64,000 nt of DNA from Pleodorina starrii (taxonomy: Eukaryota > Chlorophyta > Chlorophyceae > Chlamydomonadales > Volvocaceae). The translations under genes and the position numbers were made by a program. The DNA is taken from positions 3,719,501-3,783,500 of the forward strand of contig BRXU01000002.1 of NCBI GenBank assembly GCA_030267565.1, in the 5' to 3' direction. A model generated the notes under the pieces. It saw only the letters and a program-made list of their open reading frames with translations, was not told the DNA's origin and did not search any database. Within the stretch, counting starts at the first letter, position 1, and the number at the start of each line of letters is the position of its first letter. Shown in pieces: positions 35,901-45,959 of this stretch.

Positions 35901-36504
35901 AAGAACATGGCAGGTGGTGGGCGCCGTTGTACGGTGTCGGTTCGCTTTTTGCCAGGGTCACCCGCTGCACATGACCGGACCAAGGACGGCGCAAAAGAAT
36001 ATGGGCCCAGGGCGCTATAAAAAGACATTTCTCGGCTGCGATGCGCGCCAACAACGCGTTTGGGGGGGGGGGCCGAAGCGGTCGGACGACACGCCCTACC
36101 CAACACCGCCAGCACCTACCTTGGCCGAAGGCTTGGAAACCCTCGAGCTCCACTTCCTTACCAGGGCGCCGCACGCAGGGGCTACATAATCCTGGCCTGC
36201 GTCACGAGGTTCGCGCGTTCCGTGCGATGTTAGAGTGGGCGATACATACCCTCCTTTTGCAAACGCTGAATGCAGCAACATCTACAAAGACCAAACAATA
36301 AATTGCTTACACGTTTGCATCTCCCAATTCCTCGTGACAGCGCGCCGGTGACACGAGGTTCGGGGAGCTTTCGGAAAGGAGCTTCAGAGGCGAGCAAGGG
36401 GCGGGCTCCTCGGAAGGAAAGCAATGCGCCTGGACCTGCCCATATTGTACTGGTAGCACAAGATGGTGACGATGGTCAACTGAAGAGCACTCGGAGGCCT
36501 GCAT
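32938..36504 (-). CDS. glutamine-rich protein of unknown function
   Basis: Four exons, 36504-36311, 36196-36120, 35830-35286 and 34983-32938, all keep phase, giving 953 residues. The ATG at 36504 opens MQASECSSVDHRHHLVLPVQ. Residues 64-220 are S/T/P/D-rich. The most protein-like part spans the last intron: REIHPFDVQLAHMLSAVAQA, then LLQVLLNFAPEDYQ, then DLVNALVESGCSCVHLLACH, about 75 probably helical residues with three cysteines. A second helical patch (TLRASIMDQYRRVVCRLVD) lies near 370-400. The C-terminal half is proline runs, alanine/glycine runs and polyglutamine, with histidine-rich patches near the end. I do not recognise a family. The composition resembles transcriptional regulators or RNA-binding scaffolds, but no DNA- or RNA-binding domain is visible. 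A tRNA gene sits inside intron 3 on the other strand. Confidence 0.7.
35100..35172 (+). tRNA. tRNA-Glu (CTC anticodon)
   Basis: A complete cloverleaf: a 7-bp acceptor stem pairs 35100-35106 with 35165-35171 (TTCGCTA/TAGCGAA). The anticodon stem cgaga/tctcg closes a seven-base loop ttctcac, giving anticodon CTC, which reads GAG. The internal promoter is present: A box (tagtctaggcgg) and B box (ggttcgagtcc). The T-arm is cccgg/ccggg. A TTTT run, the polymerase III stop signal, follows within ten bases. It has no intron. It lies antisense within intron 3 (34984-35285) of the glutamine-rich gene. Confidence 0.92.
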
Positions 36505-38092
36505 CCTGGCTCTGTGCTAAATGCGCGCGCTTGCGTCGATGAGTCGCTGTCCGTGTCTGCAGCTGTTTTGTGCGCAGACCTGGTGGCTACGAACATTAAA
36601 AACTAGATGACGCCGTCTCCTGAAGCCAAATCGCTGATTCCTTCTAGCTGAATGCCGACTATCAGGGTTGAGTGGCTGGTGGCCGACGTGCGCTCAAAGT
36701 ACTTTCAACGTAAAGGTGATAGAAAACCGCGATACGCAGACCGTGGGCTTACTGCGCATCACAGGCAAGGACCAAGGACTTAGCTCCAAGCTTCGGCGGC
36801 TCGCTTTCGAGCGCGTGGCACAGTTCAAGGGCCCGCCTAGACTAATTAAGAGTTGTCCATAAGACAAGGTAAACAATCTCTAGTCTATCGCTGTCTGGCG
36901 CCACATGATGCTGAGGGTCAAAGACACAGTGGCGGAAAAAGTGCCCGTACGGGCGGGAGACCCTCCAAACAAAAACAAGAAAAATCAACGATTTCAATAC
37001 CATCTTCCCATCAGCACGCGCCGAACTCAGGGTAGGTCTGATTGGTTTGTAAAGTGTAAGATAGATGACTAGCATGCCAGGGCTTTGGCCGAGGGGGCGC
37101 GAGGGCACGAGATAAGATATTAAGGGATCAAAAATATCAGCCGCCCTCAGTTTTTCGCACTAGCCGTGGCACCGTGTCGACGCGTTCTTATAAGTCCCAG
37201 ATAATCAGAATGCGCCACGATGGTTCTTGATAGCCCGAGCGGGTCGAGTAAGCCACGCGAACGAGTCAGCCCTTATTGTGGCAGAAGTTACCACAGTAAC
37301 GGCGTTGTTGATAAGGCATATGTGCACATTCGAAAGGAACTATCCATGTGGGTTTTGGCTTGCGCTGTGTATGCGACAAACAGCTCTCAGGCAGACAGAC
37401 TTCTGCAGTTCCGGCAGCTTCTGGTATGGGCGCTGCCTTGGTGCTGCTGGCTGCTGCTATGGCTGGTCCTCCTCTCCGTTTCACCGCCAGATCACATTTG
37501 GGCTCATCAATGCCTCCTGTCCATTTACACGCCTTACGCCTCTTGTCGTCGACGGTCTACTGTCGCCAACGTAACTGACTGACGGCCTTGGCATTTCCAA
37601 AGCATGCCACATGCCCCGAAGCACCAGGACGCCGACCCAACAAAGTGGTCACCTGGCGCGCAGGGCCCAAGCACCAATCCTGGCCAACTCACGCTTCGCG
37701 CCATTGGGATCTGCGCCGAAACCATCGATATATCCCCTGGACGCGATCGGGTGTTGGTTAGCCCCCACATCCGGCTCCAAGTTTTCGTGTCCGCGCACTT
37801 CGACGCAAGACCCTCGACACACGACGAATGGTGCATTGCATGTGCGAATCAGCGGCTTCCACTGCTGCCAACTTGTTTTTTTTCCTCCTCCCCATAATGT
37901 CCTCCCAGCCGACACCGCCTCCGTCGGCCCAGGCCCTTATCCAGGGTGGCCCGCAATAACCCGCAATCACACATGCCCATTCAAGATACCCCACATCCAC
38001 GCACGTGCCTTCAAACACGTGCTTTCGACGACGCCCCCGTCTTCGAGGCTCATGCACGCACAGCTGCCCTCGAAACCTCTGCGGACGCAGTC
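36505..38092. other. intergenic: ERGIC3 3' UTR and upstream region of the glutamine-rich gene
   Basis: From 38092 down to about 37515 this is probably the minus-strand 3' UTR of ERGIC3. The remainder has lower GC, contains no exon-like frame and should carry the promoter of the glutamine-rich gene (start 36504). Open frames of up to 120 codons at 37220-37580 lack any family resemblance. Confidence 0.45.
37525..37529 (-). terminator. TGTAA polyadenylation signal (minus strand)
   Basis: TTACA on the plus strand reads TGTAA on the minus strand, 564 bp after the ERGIC3 stop codon. Confidence 0.45.
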
Positions 38093-41000
38093 TCAGCTAA
38101 ATTTCCCAAGCTCCATCTTCTTGCGTATCAGGCGCGTGCTGGTGTACACGAACGCGTCCACGATGCCGGACACCGTGAACACGCCACCCACGATGGCGCA
38201 GACGCTGGTGAGGAAAGACAGGAAGGAGGAGCTGTGCTCCACAATGCGGACCTTGATGGGCGACAGGTCGTAGAAGAAAAAGACGCCCGGCAGCGTCTTA
38301 CCGGCGCCGCCCTGCGCTTCCCGGAAATTCTCAGTCACAGAGAACTGGTTGGTGGCGACCGTCTTGTTGTCAACGCTGGTGTACGCGGTGGGCACCACCT
38401 GCGAGCAATCAATCAAACGGGTGGTCGGACGAAATGCGCGTCGCGTGTGCCAATCTCACGCGCGGGCATCAGGCGCTGTCGGCCAAGCGTGCAGCGCTCG
38501 TTGAGGCTGTGCGGCATCCCTTCTGCCCTTCCGGACGGCGAACGCCTGGACCGATGGGTTGGGCCGCGTGCGCGGATTGCGCATGTGCAGAGACTGCATT
38601 CGTTGTCATGCGCCAAAACTCAACCACTTTGCGCAGGCAGTTAACAAAAACCAGCATCGTTGAGCATCCGCTGATGCGTGACCGCGTTTCCGTGCTGAGG
38701 CCAAGCCACCGGCGCGCTGATATGGCGCTGTCCCTCCCCTGCCATTCACTTGCGGAAGCCGCACACGCCTAGCGGGGGCGCGACAACATCCCTGCTCCTT
38801 TCCATAAGCATTGCCAGGGTGCGCCTTCCTTTTTGAGGTGGCTGCTTGGAACTCCAGACCGAGGCCCGCGCCTGGCTGGCGGGGTTCCGCGGCCCCCGCA
38901 GAGTGGCCCCCGCAGGTTCTGCGTGGGCGTCCGCAGCCCCCGCGAAAGCAGCGCACCTTGAGGAAGTACTGGAACATGCCGGTCGCTGTCGCGGCCGAGT
39001 AGCCCGACTTGACGCTGTCCAGCGGGTTCTTCATGCCCGGGTAGGGCTCCCCGAAGGTGAGCTTGTGGATCGTGTGGCGAAAGTCCATGACCGCGTCGCC
39101 AAACGGCGCAATGTCGTGCACGTGCATGCTACCCTGCTGGTAGGATCTCCCCGGGGCAAAGTGGAAGTTGCCTGCGACCTTGTTGACCTGTGGGGGGGTG
39201 GGTGGGCCGAGGAAGCAGCCGCACCATCCTTGACATGGGATGGGAGCGAAGATCCGTGGCCCTGACGCGTCGCGGTGCTGGTGACAGGATCAGCGCCCGG
39301 ATGAGCACCAACGGCACCGATGATCGGAACAACACAGCAGCGAGCCGGGCTCTGCCGCTACGCTACCACCAAGGAGCAAACGCACCCGCAATCCCGCCAG
39401 CGAACGGACCCCCGAAGCGCCTTCCCTGTAAACCCAAAACACGCCCAAGCCTGTTGCCGCCTCGCCAGCCCGCGCCCCCAGTTCCAGTATTCCACCGACC
39501 GCCCCTTCCGCCTTCGTGCCCCTGCACACAGACCGCCACTGAGGCAATAAGACCTTCCTGCGAGGCAGCCTCGCCTCACCTCCAGCATACCCCACATGTG
39601 GCAGCCCTCGCCGATCTGCTCCTTGATGCTCTCCGTGTACAGGTCGTGGGCGCACTGCTCGATGTGGTCCACGTTCGCCAGCGCCCAGCCCTTGCGGCGG
39701 TAGGCGGCGCGGACCTACGCGACACGGCACGAAACGCCGCCGAGAGGGACAACACCAACCAGCCACTCGCCGACGGTGCCAGGTGGGTAGGGTGCGCCAA
39801 CCCACACGCCCGCCGGTCACGCCCTGCTCCGAAGAACGCGGAGCCAGTTGGGCGTACCGATGGCCGTGATTGTAGCAAACGCTGTCACGGGATATTTGGT
39901 CGGTCGCGAGTGCCGCTGGCCTGCCCGTGTCCCCATGCCGATCGGAACCGCGTCCCAGGTTGCTAGTCTCGCCTCGTTTCAAGTCCCACGCGGGCTCCGT
40001 AATCCACCGTCAGTACGGTACCCAGAACGCGCATCCGTGCGTAGGCCGCCTTGGGCATGTACCGGTAAGCGGTAAAAGACGCGCACGCTGCCCCCGGGGC
40101 AAGGTCACGGTGCGCCGACCCGCCCGACTGCCAGGTATCTGAAAGAGCGCCGCGACGTCAGTGTGTGCAGGCCCGTCGTGCACGCAGCTCTGCTGGTGCA
40201 CAACGACCCTTCGAACGGGTTGTGAGTCGTTATAACCCCTGGGCCGCGTGCAACGTGCGCGTTGCTCATGCCGCCTGCCCCCGCCGTTCCCTCGTTCCCG
40301 GGTCCCATTCATACCTCGTCGCAAGTATTACAGCAGTCACCCTGCTTGTCTTCGGCACCATAGCAGCTGCCGCACACAGGCGCTGTTGCGTTCTCTGACG
40401 TGATCACTGGCGGAGTTTTCTTTGTAGCGTCCACGTTGTGCTTTTCTGCCTCCTTGACGGGTGACCCGTTTGCGCTCAACCGCTGCTTGTACACGTCGTG
40501 GTCCTGCCGTGACCCAACAAGCGCAACGTCACTCGATCGGCGTGCGATCATTCCTAGCGACCCCATACGCACGCGCAGCACGTCAAGGCTCAACTACCAG
40601 ATCAAGGTGCAGCTCGCCACTGATGTCCATCGCGTCCAGGCTCAGCCAAGCGCATGGAATTTTTGAAAAGGTCAAATCAAACTGCAAGCATGCAAGCAAA
40701 TTGTCATTATGGGAAGGGGAAATTGTGGGAGGGAATAACAGGGCCATAAGAAACCATGGTCGACTGTTGCCAACAGTCACGCAAGGCGCAGCCTTACATG
40801 TATCTGGATCTTCTCTCCTCTCCCAACATCTACCGAAAGCTCATGCACCGATTGCGTCGTCAGGTAGAGCCCTGTTGATGGAGCTCCGGTTTACTCCAAG
40901 CACTTGAACAGCGGAGCGGTCGCATATACTATCAATGAGCAACCTGAACTTACGAAGCTCGGATAGGAAGAGCAGAACCATAACGACGGAGGCCACGATC

Positions 41001-41107
41001 GTGATAATCCCGCCCGACATCGTCTTCGTGAAAAAGTCCTCATTGATCTTGGGGTAAGCATCTAGCGCCTTCAGCTTTGCAAGAAAACCCCCACCCGAAC
41101 TGCCCAT
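38093..41107 (-). CDS. ERGIC3/Erv46 ER-Golgi cargo receptor
   Basis: Seven exons, 41107-40954, 40871-40798, 40681-40598, 40503-40315, 39714-39580, 39187-38957 and 38398-38093, join in frame to 390 residues, the normal family length (about 385). Visible features are the N-terminal membrane span (GGIITIVASVVMVLLFLSEL), the conserved SVHELSVDVGRGEKIQI, PCAWLSLDAMDISGE, the cysteine cluster CGSCYGAEDKQGDCCNTC, AGNFHFAPG, HVHDIAPFGD, LPGVFFFYDLSP, the second span (CAIVGGVFTVSGIVDAFVY) and a lysine-containing cytosolic tail KKMELGKFS. In the Erv41-Erv46 complex it cycles in COPII and COPI vesicles and retrieves ER residents. The ATG at 41107 is the first in frame. It is divergent from the isopentenyl phosphate kinase gene. 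Confidence 0.95.
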
Positions 41108-41386
41108 TTTTGCGGTGTGGGGGCCAAGCACACACGCTGGGAACTGCTAGGCGAGCCTTTTGTAGTTTATTCGTAACCTATTCGCCAACCTAAAAGAATT
41201 GGTGGTCTTACAGTATCTGTTGGGTAGGCCATAGAGGGCGTTTCGTTCCCTTGCTCGTCCATGTACGGCTCGTTCTGCTGCGTCCCTAACCGCGCTCGGG
41301 CTTGACTGCTGCGGCATTGCGGCTAGTGCTGTACGCATCCACAGACTAGCATAAGCTTCCATGCAAACCAGCGCTTTGGCAAGAGG
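41108..41386. promoter_or_regulatory. putative bidirectional promoter
   Basis: 279 bp between the start codons of ERGIC3 (minus) and isopentenyl phosphate kinase (plus). Both promoters must lie here unless upstream non-coding exons exist. No TATA box or known motif was recognised. Confidence 0.5.
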
Positions 41387-44300
41387 ATGAGCGCTGCAAC
41401 CCAGACCTCCGTGCTTGAGGCCTCGCCACGCGGTTACAAGTAAGCCTGTGAGGCCCCGCGGACGGCGGGCCTGGAACCCCGTACATGCGCGCGCAGTGCG
41501 GTCTGCAAAACAGGGGACTTGCGCCTGCCACACCCCACACTCACGCAACTGTACGAAGGGCCCCCAACAGTTCCCAACGACTCCTGCTTACCCTGGAACC
41601 CGTCCCCCCAGGGCCCGAGAGCCAGCCGCGCCGCCTGTGCGACGCATCGTCAAATTAGGCGGCGCTGCCATCACACATAAGGCCCAACTGGAAACGCTCC
41701 AGCGCGACGTGCTGCGCCGGGTGTGTGCCTCGCTCGCGAGTGACGGCGGCGGCGGCACCGTGCTGGTTCATGGCGCCGGGTCATTTGGGGTGAGACGTTC
41801 TCGCTCCGCCCTCGCCTTCCTTTCCGCGCCGTGAGGTCGTCCTTTGCGCCCGTCTCGCCGCAAGACCTGCCACTTGGGGCTCGGCTCCCTCGCTGCAAAA
41901 CACGCATCCCACACGCCCACGCCGGCCGCACTTCTTTTGGACCTTGGCCTTACGCCCACACCCGCTGGCCGGTTGCTGCAGCACCACCCGGCCTCCGAGT
42001 ACGGTGTGGCGCGAGGGCCGCTGAGCGACCCGCACGTGCGGCTGGGCTTTGCGCTGACCCGGTGAGCCAGTGGGCCAGCGGGGGGATACTGAACTATGGG
42101 AAGGACAGTGGGACAGAGGAGCCCGCGACGTATAAAAAAGCGAAGCAACAAAGGGGAAAACGAACGAACGAACAAAGGGAACGAACGAATCACGAATAAG
42201 AAAGAAACATATGATACTTGACTGTCTCCTTCTATCGTCTCGGGACCAGTGCACTGTGCAACCTGCCCCCTTCGTTCCGTCGTGTCGTGCCCCGGGTTCA
42301 GGTCTCCGTAGCCCGCCGTCCCGCCGCCTCCCTCCCTGACCGCCCCCGCCTCCCCGCCCCTCCCCGCCCGGACCCTGCCCGCCGCCTGGCTGCCTGCCCT
42401 ACACCCTCCCCCCCCCCAAGGTCCTCAGTGACGCGCCTCAACGGCCACGTGGTGGGGCAGCTCGTGGAGGGTGAGTGAGCGAACGAGCGAATGAGTGAGC
42501 GAGCGAGTGAGGGATGTGCCTGTTCCGCTGTCGTACCCTTCCGCACCCCCCCCGCTGCCTCCGGCCGTCCCCACACGTTACGCTTTGGTCGCGACGAGTC
42601 GCATCCGGCTTGTGCCTTCGCCTGTAACTGACCGGCACCCACGTACGTACGCGCTCTCTCTCTCTCCCTCCGCCTTGGCACCGCCGCCGCTGCGAAGCCG
42701 GCGTGCCGGCGGTGGGCTTGTCGCCGTTGGGGCACTACACCACATCGAATCGGGAGGTACGGCAGCGGACGGCTGGTGGCCCGGGGGGCTTCCCCGGGGG
42801 GATTGTCGCCTCGCGGGCAGGTGACTCCGAGTTGGTGTTTTGCGGCGCATCCTGCTTGCGGGCGGGTGGGTGGGCGGGCTGGCTGTGTGGACATGCACCC
42901 GCATGCTGACCGGCGTGGCACTCAAGAGGCCTCCAGCGCTCGGCGCAGCGTTCGGCGCCAGGGGGTGCCCGGAAAGGATTTAGTCCGGGTGGTTGGCGAT
43001 GGGCTTAGGGTTGCGTGATGCCGCTATCGAACCTCGACTGTGTACAGTCCTGCCCAGCGGTTGCCCTGGCGAACGCTCGCCCGCCACACCACGCCGCGCC
43101 TCACCACGCCAGCGCTTCGCGGTCTGCCGCATTTTGGACACACACGCACCCACACGCACGGTGCGTTGGTGCCGCGGCCCGGGGACCGGGTCCGCGTCCG
43201 GGTTCGGAAACCGCGGCGGGGTCCGCTGTGCAGGTGAGCGCCTCGGGTGCGGGCGCCGTGGCGGCCTGCCTGCGGGCGGGGCTGCTGCCCGTACTTCACG
43301 GCGACGCCGTACTGGACGAGCAGCTGGGCTGTACGATCCTCAGCGGCGACACGCTGGTACGGGACCTGGCGGAGCAGCTGCGGCCCCACTTCGTCGTATT
43401 CTTGGTGAGCGGGGGCTGGAGCGAAATTGCATTTGCATTTTGATGTCGCATTCGAGTACCGTACTGGGGGAAAGGGTTGCACTGGCGTGCTGGGGGTGGC
43501 CCGTGCCCCGCGGGGGGTTCTCCTCCTGGCTCCGAAGCCGCTAGTGTCCACGCGCCGTATGGGAATCCGGTCGCGGTTCAAATTCAAATTCATATGACTC
43601 GCCTGTCGCCTTGGTGCCCCCCGCCAGGAGCCGACGGTGCCTGACAGTGTTCGGTATTCCTACTTTATTGCCATCCTGGCAGCTTGGCCCCCTGGCTGTT
43701 TGTTTGAATTGCGGTGGCGGACAGTCGGGGGTGGGGGAGGGTGGGGGAGTTCAGGTGCCGTGGGGCCGAGGGAGGGGTAAGGGATGGCACCGCATGCGTG
43801 AGCCGCCGCGGGTGTGGGCACCTGGGCCCCAAAGGCTTTCTGTAAGCCGCCCGGGCGCTGGCTTGGGTGGGGTCGTCGAGCATCCGCCTAGCACGGGCCG
43901 CATCTCGCCATCATTCGGGACGATCCGCGTGTCGAACGACCCGGCCCTTGCGCAGACGAACGTTGCGGGAGTGTACGACAGGCCGCCCGAAGAGGAGGGA
44001 GCAAGGCTGCTGCGGCGAATAGTCGTACGGAAAGGTACGACGAAAGGAGGGGCACTGAGGCAGGAAAGGGAGGCGGAGGCGGCTGGCTGGTCAGACCAGT
44101 TGCGACTGATCTGACACACTGGCGAGAGGGGCGTTGGACAGCGCAACCGTCCCGGCCGATTACGTCACACAATCTATGATATGCCGTACATACCGTGTAC
44201 ATGAGACCCAGACGCGTCCAGCCGAGCTGTCTGACGGTGGATTGGGAGGGGGAGGGGGGGCTCTCCTAGGCCTGTCTGCTGCCTAGGGGCCGTTTTCGCT

Positions 44301-45084
44301 GCCCGTGCTTGGGATGTGCCTGCTGGATGAACAAGTCCGTGCAGCCCCCTCGGTGCGCCACCCACCTATGCGCCTACCCGATGCGGGAGAAAATGCGACG
44401 CACCCGCCCCCCCACCCGCCCCCTCCAGACGGCTCCTGGCGGGTTGCGGAGGCTGAGGGCGGCTGTCAGGTGGACGTGCGCATGACCGCGGACGCCCATG
44501 ACGTGACAGGTGGGGCCTTGGGGGGGCGGGCAGGGAGCGCCGCGCAGCGCGGGAAGGACGATGCGGAGCCCCCCCCCCCCGCCCACCCAACACTTGAGAG
44601 AGTTGGCGGGCCTTGAGCTGTCCCGAAGCCAATGCCCACCGAGGCACGCTGCGCTCACGTCCACGCTCACATCCACGTCCACGTCCACGCTCACATCCAC
44701 GTCCACGTCCACGCTCACATCCACGTCCACGTCCACGCAGGCGGCATAGCTCTCAAGGTTGAGGAGGCGGCGCGGGTGGCCCGGCTGGGCGTCCCCGTGC
44801 TCATCGCGCAGGCGGGCAGTGAGGATGGCGCGCTGGCCTGTCGCCTGGGCCCGCGGGCGGCCGGCGCCGGCGCCACCGGGGCTGCAGCTCCAGAGCCGGG
44901 ACTGGGACCGACGTGTGGCTCGGAGGGCACGTGCAGCGAGGGCCCAGCGGGGACGCAGCAGCAGCAGCAGGGGGCGGAGCCGGGGGGCGGGCAGGGGGCT
45001 GCGGCTTGGAGGGGGACGCTGGTGATGCTGGAGGAGGAGGGGCCGGGGGAGGAGGCGGCCGGGGTCCCGGGTGCGGCGGGGTGA
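41387..45084 (+). CDS. isopentenyl phosphate kinase
   Basis: Nine exons, 41387-41439, 41612-41789, 41982-42061, 42421-42470, 42698-42756, 43234-43404, 43956-44034, 44429-44509 and 44741-45084, keep phase, giving 364 residues. It is an amino-acid-kinase-fold protein: RRIVKLGGAAITHK (K32), the glycine loop VHGAGSFGHHPASEYG with the catalytic-type histidine following GSFG, GLLPVLHGDAVLDEQ, ILSGDT (175-180), TNVAGVYD and DVTGG followed by a lysine. This pattern marks isopentenyl phosphate kinase, which turns isopentenyl or dimethylallyl monophosphate into the diphosphate with ATP. The family core is about 260-330 residues. The C-terminus has a Q/G/A-rich insert. There is no obvious transit peptide, so it is probably cytosolic. 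The 26-nt-phase checks at every intron support the model. Confidence 0.93.
44654..44739 (+). repeat. 24-bp tandem repeat at a 3' splice site
   Basis: About 3.5 copies of a unit built from tccacg and ctcacatccacg, lying inside intron 8 of the isopentenyl phosphate kinase gene and ending at the acceptor (cacgcag). It is C-rich on the transcribed strand and seems to act as the pyrimidine-rich region. Confidence 0.9.
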
Positions 45085-45959
45085 GGGGACGGCAGGGTCG
45101 CGCGGCGTGGTGCTCCGTTGGGGTGGAGGTGTGGAGGGCGCAGCGGGGAGGCTGGCTGGCGGCGGGACTGGAGCAAAAACAATCTTTGCAGGCCTTGGAT
45201 GGGAGCGCCAGCGAGCTGGGGGGTAGCGCACCGACTGGGAATGGGAACCGCTTTGCTGACGGCGTCAAGTGCCGCGACTGGCTGCCGGGTCCGCACCACA
45301 GCGTTGCGCGCATGTGGGTGGCCTTTTGCTGCTGGGCAGCATCCCCAGAGGCGCGCAACGCACGCTTATGCAACGCACAACGCATGCGATTGAAGCCAGC
45401 GGTCCGAAGCGTTCACATACGGGTATTGTACTTGCCGTACCGCCCCGCCCACTCCTCTCGTGTGCATGCATGCAGTGTCCGCCTGATTCGTTCGTTCATT
45501 GGTTCACCGACTCGACCTTTGGTCAGATCTCGCATGTCAGATCCGGAAACCGCCCAACGCTGCAATCCCCCGGAACTGACCTTCGGCGCACGCGACTAGC
45601 TCACAGGGCGCTGCTCTGCACTGCCGCAACTGCACCACGGCGGCAGCACGCGTCTGCGCCAACCTCTAGAGCTGCGGCTTCATTTCGAGCGGCCCAACCG
45701 TCATCATCATCGATGAGAGGTTCTGTCTGTCAATGATATCCCATCTCGGCCTAGCAGCTAGCTTAGCTTCGCTCTGCTTCGCTCCACTCTGTCGCTTTCC
45801 CCCTCCCGTCCCGCTCCGTCCTCACGTGCGCAGTCAGTAGCAGTCAGCAATAGCTTATAGCTTACCTGTCCACTCCGCGCGCCCTTCACATGACCCTCAC
45901 AACCACGACCCCCGCGCCACATCACACCCCCCTCCCGCGCACCAACCCTATAAGCCCAT
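45085..45959. other. convergent intergenic region
   Basis: Both flanking genes end here: isopentenyl phosphate kinase from the left and glucosidase I from the right. No exon-like sequence was found. The 3' UTRs of both must lie here. I found no clear TGTAA on either strand. Confidence 0.5.
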
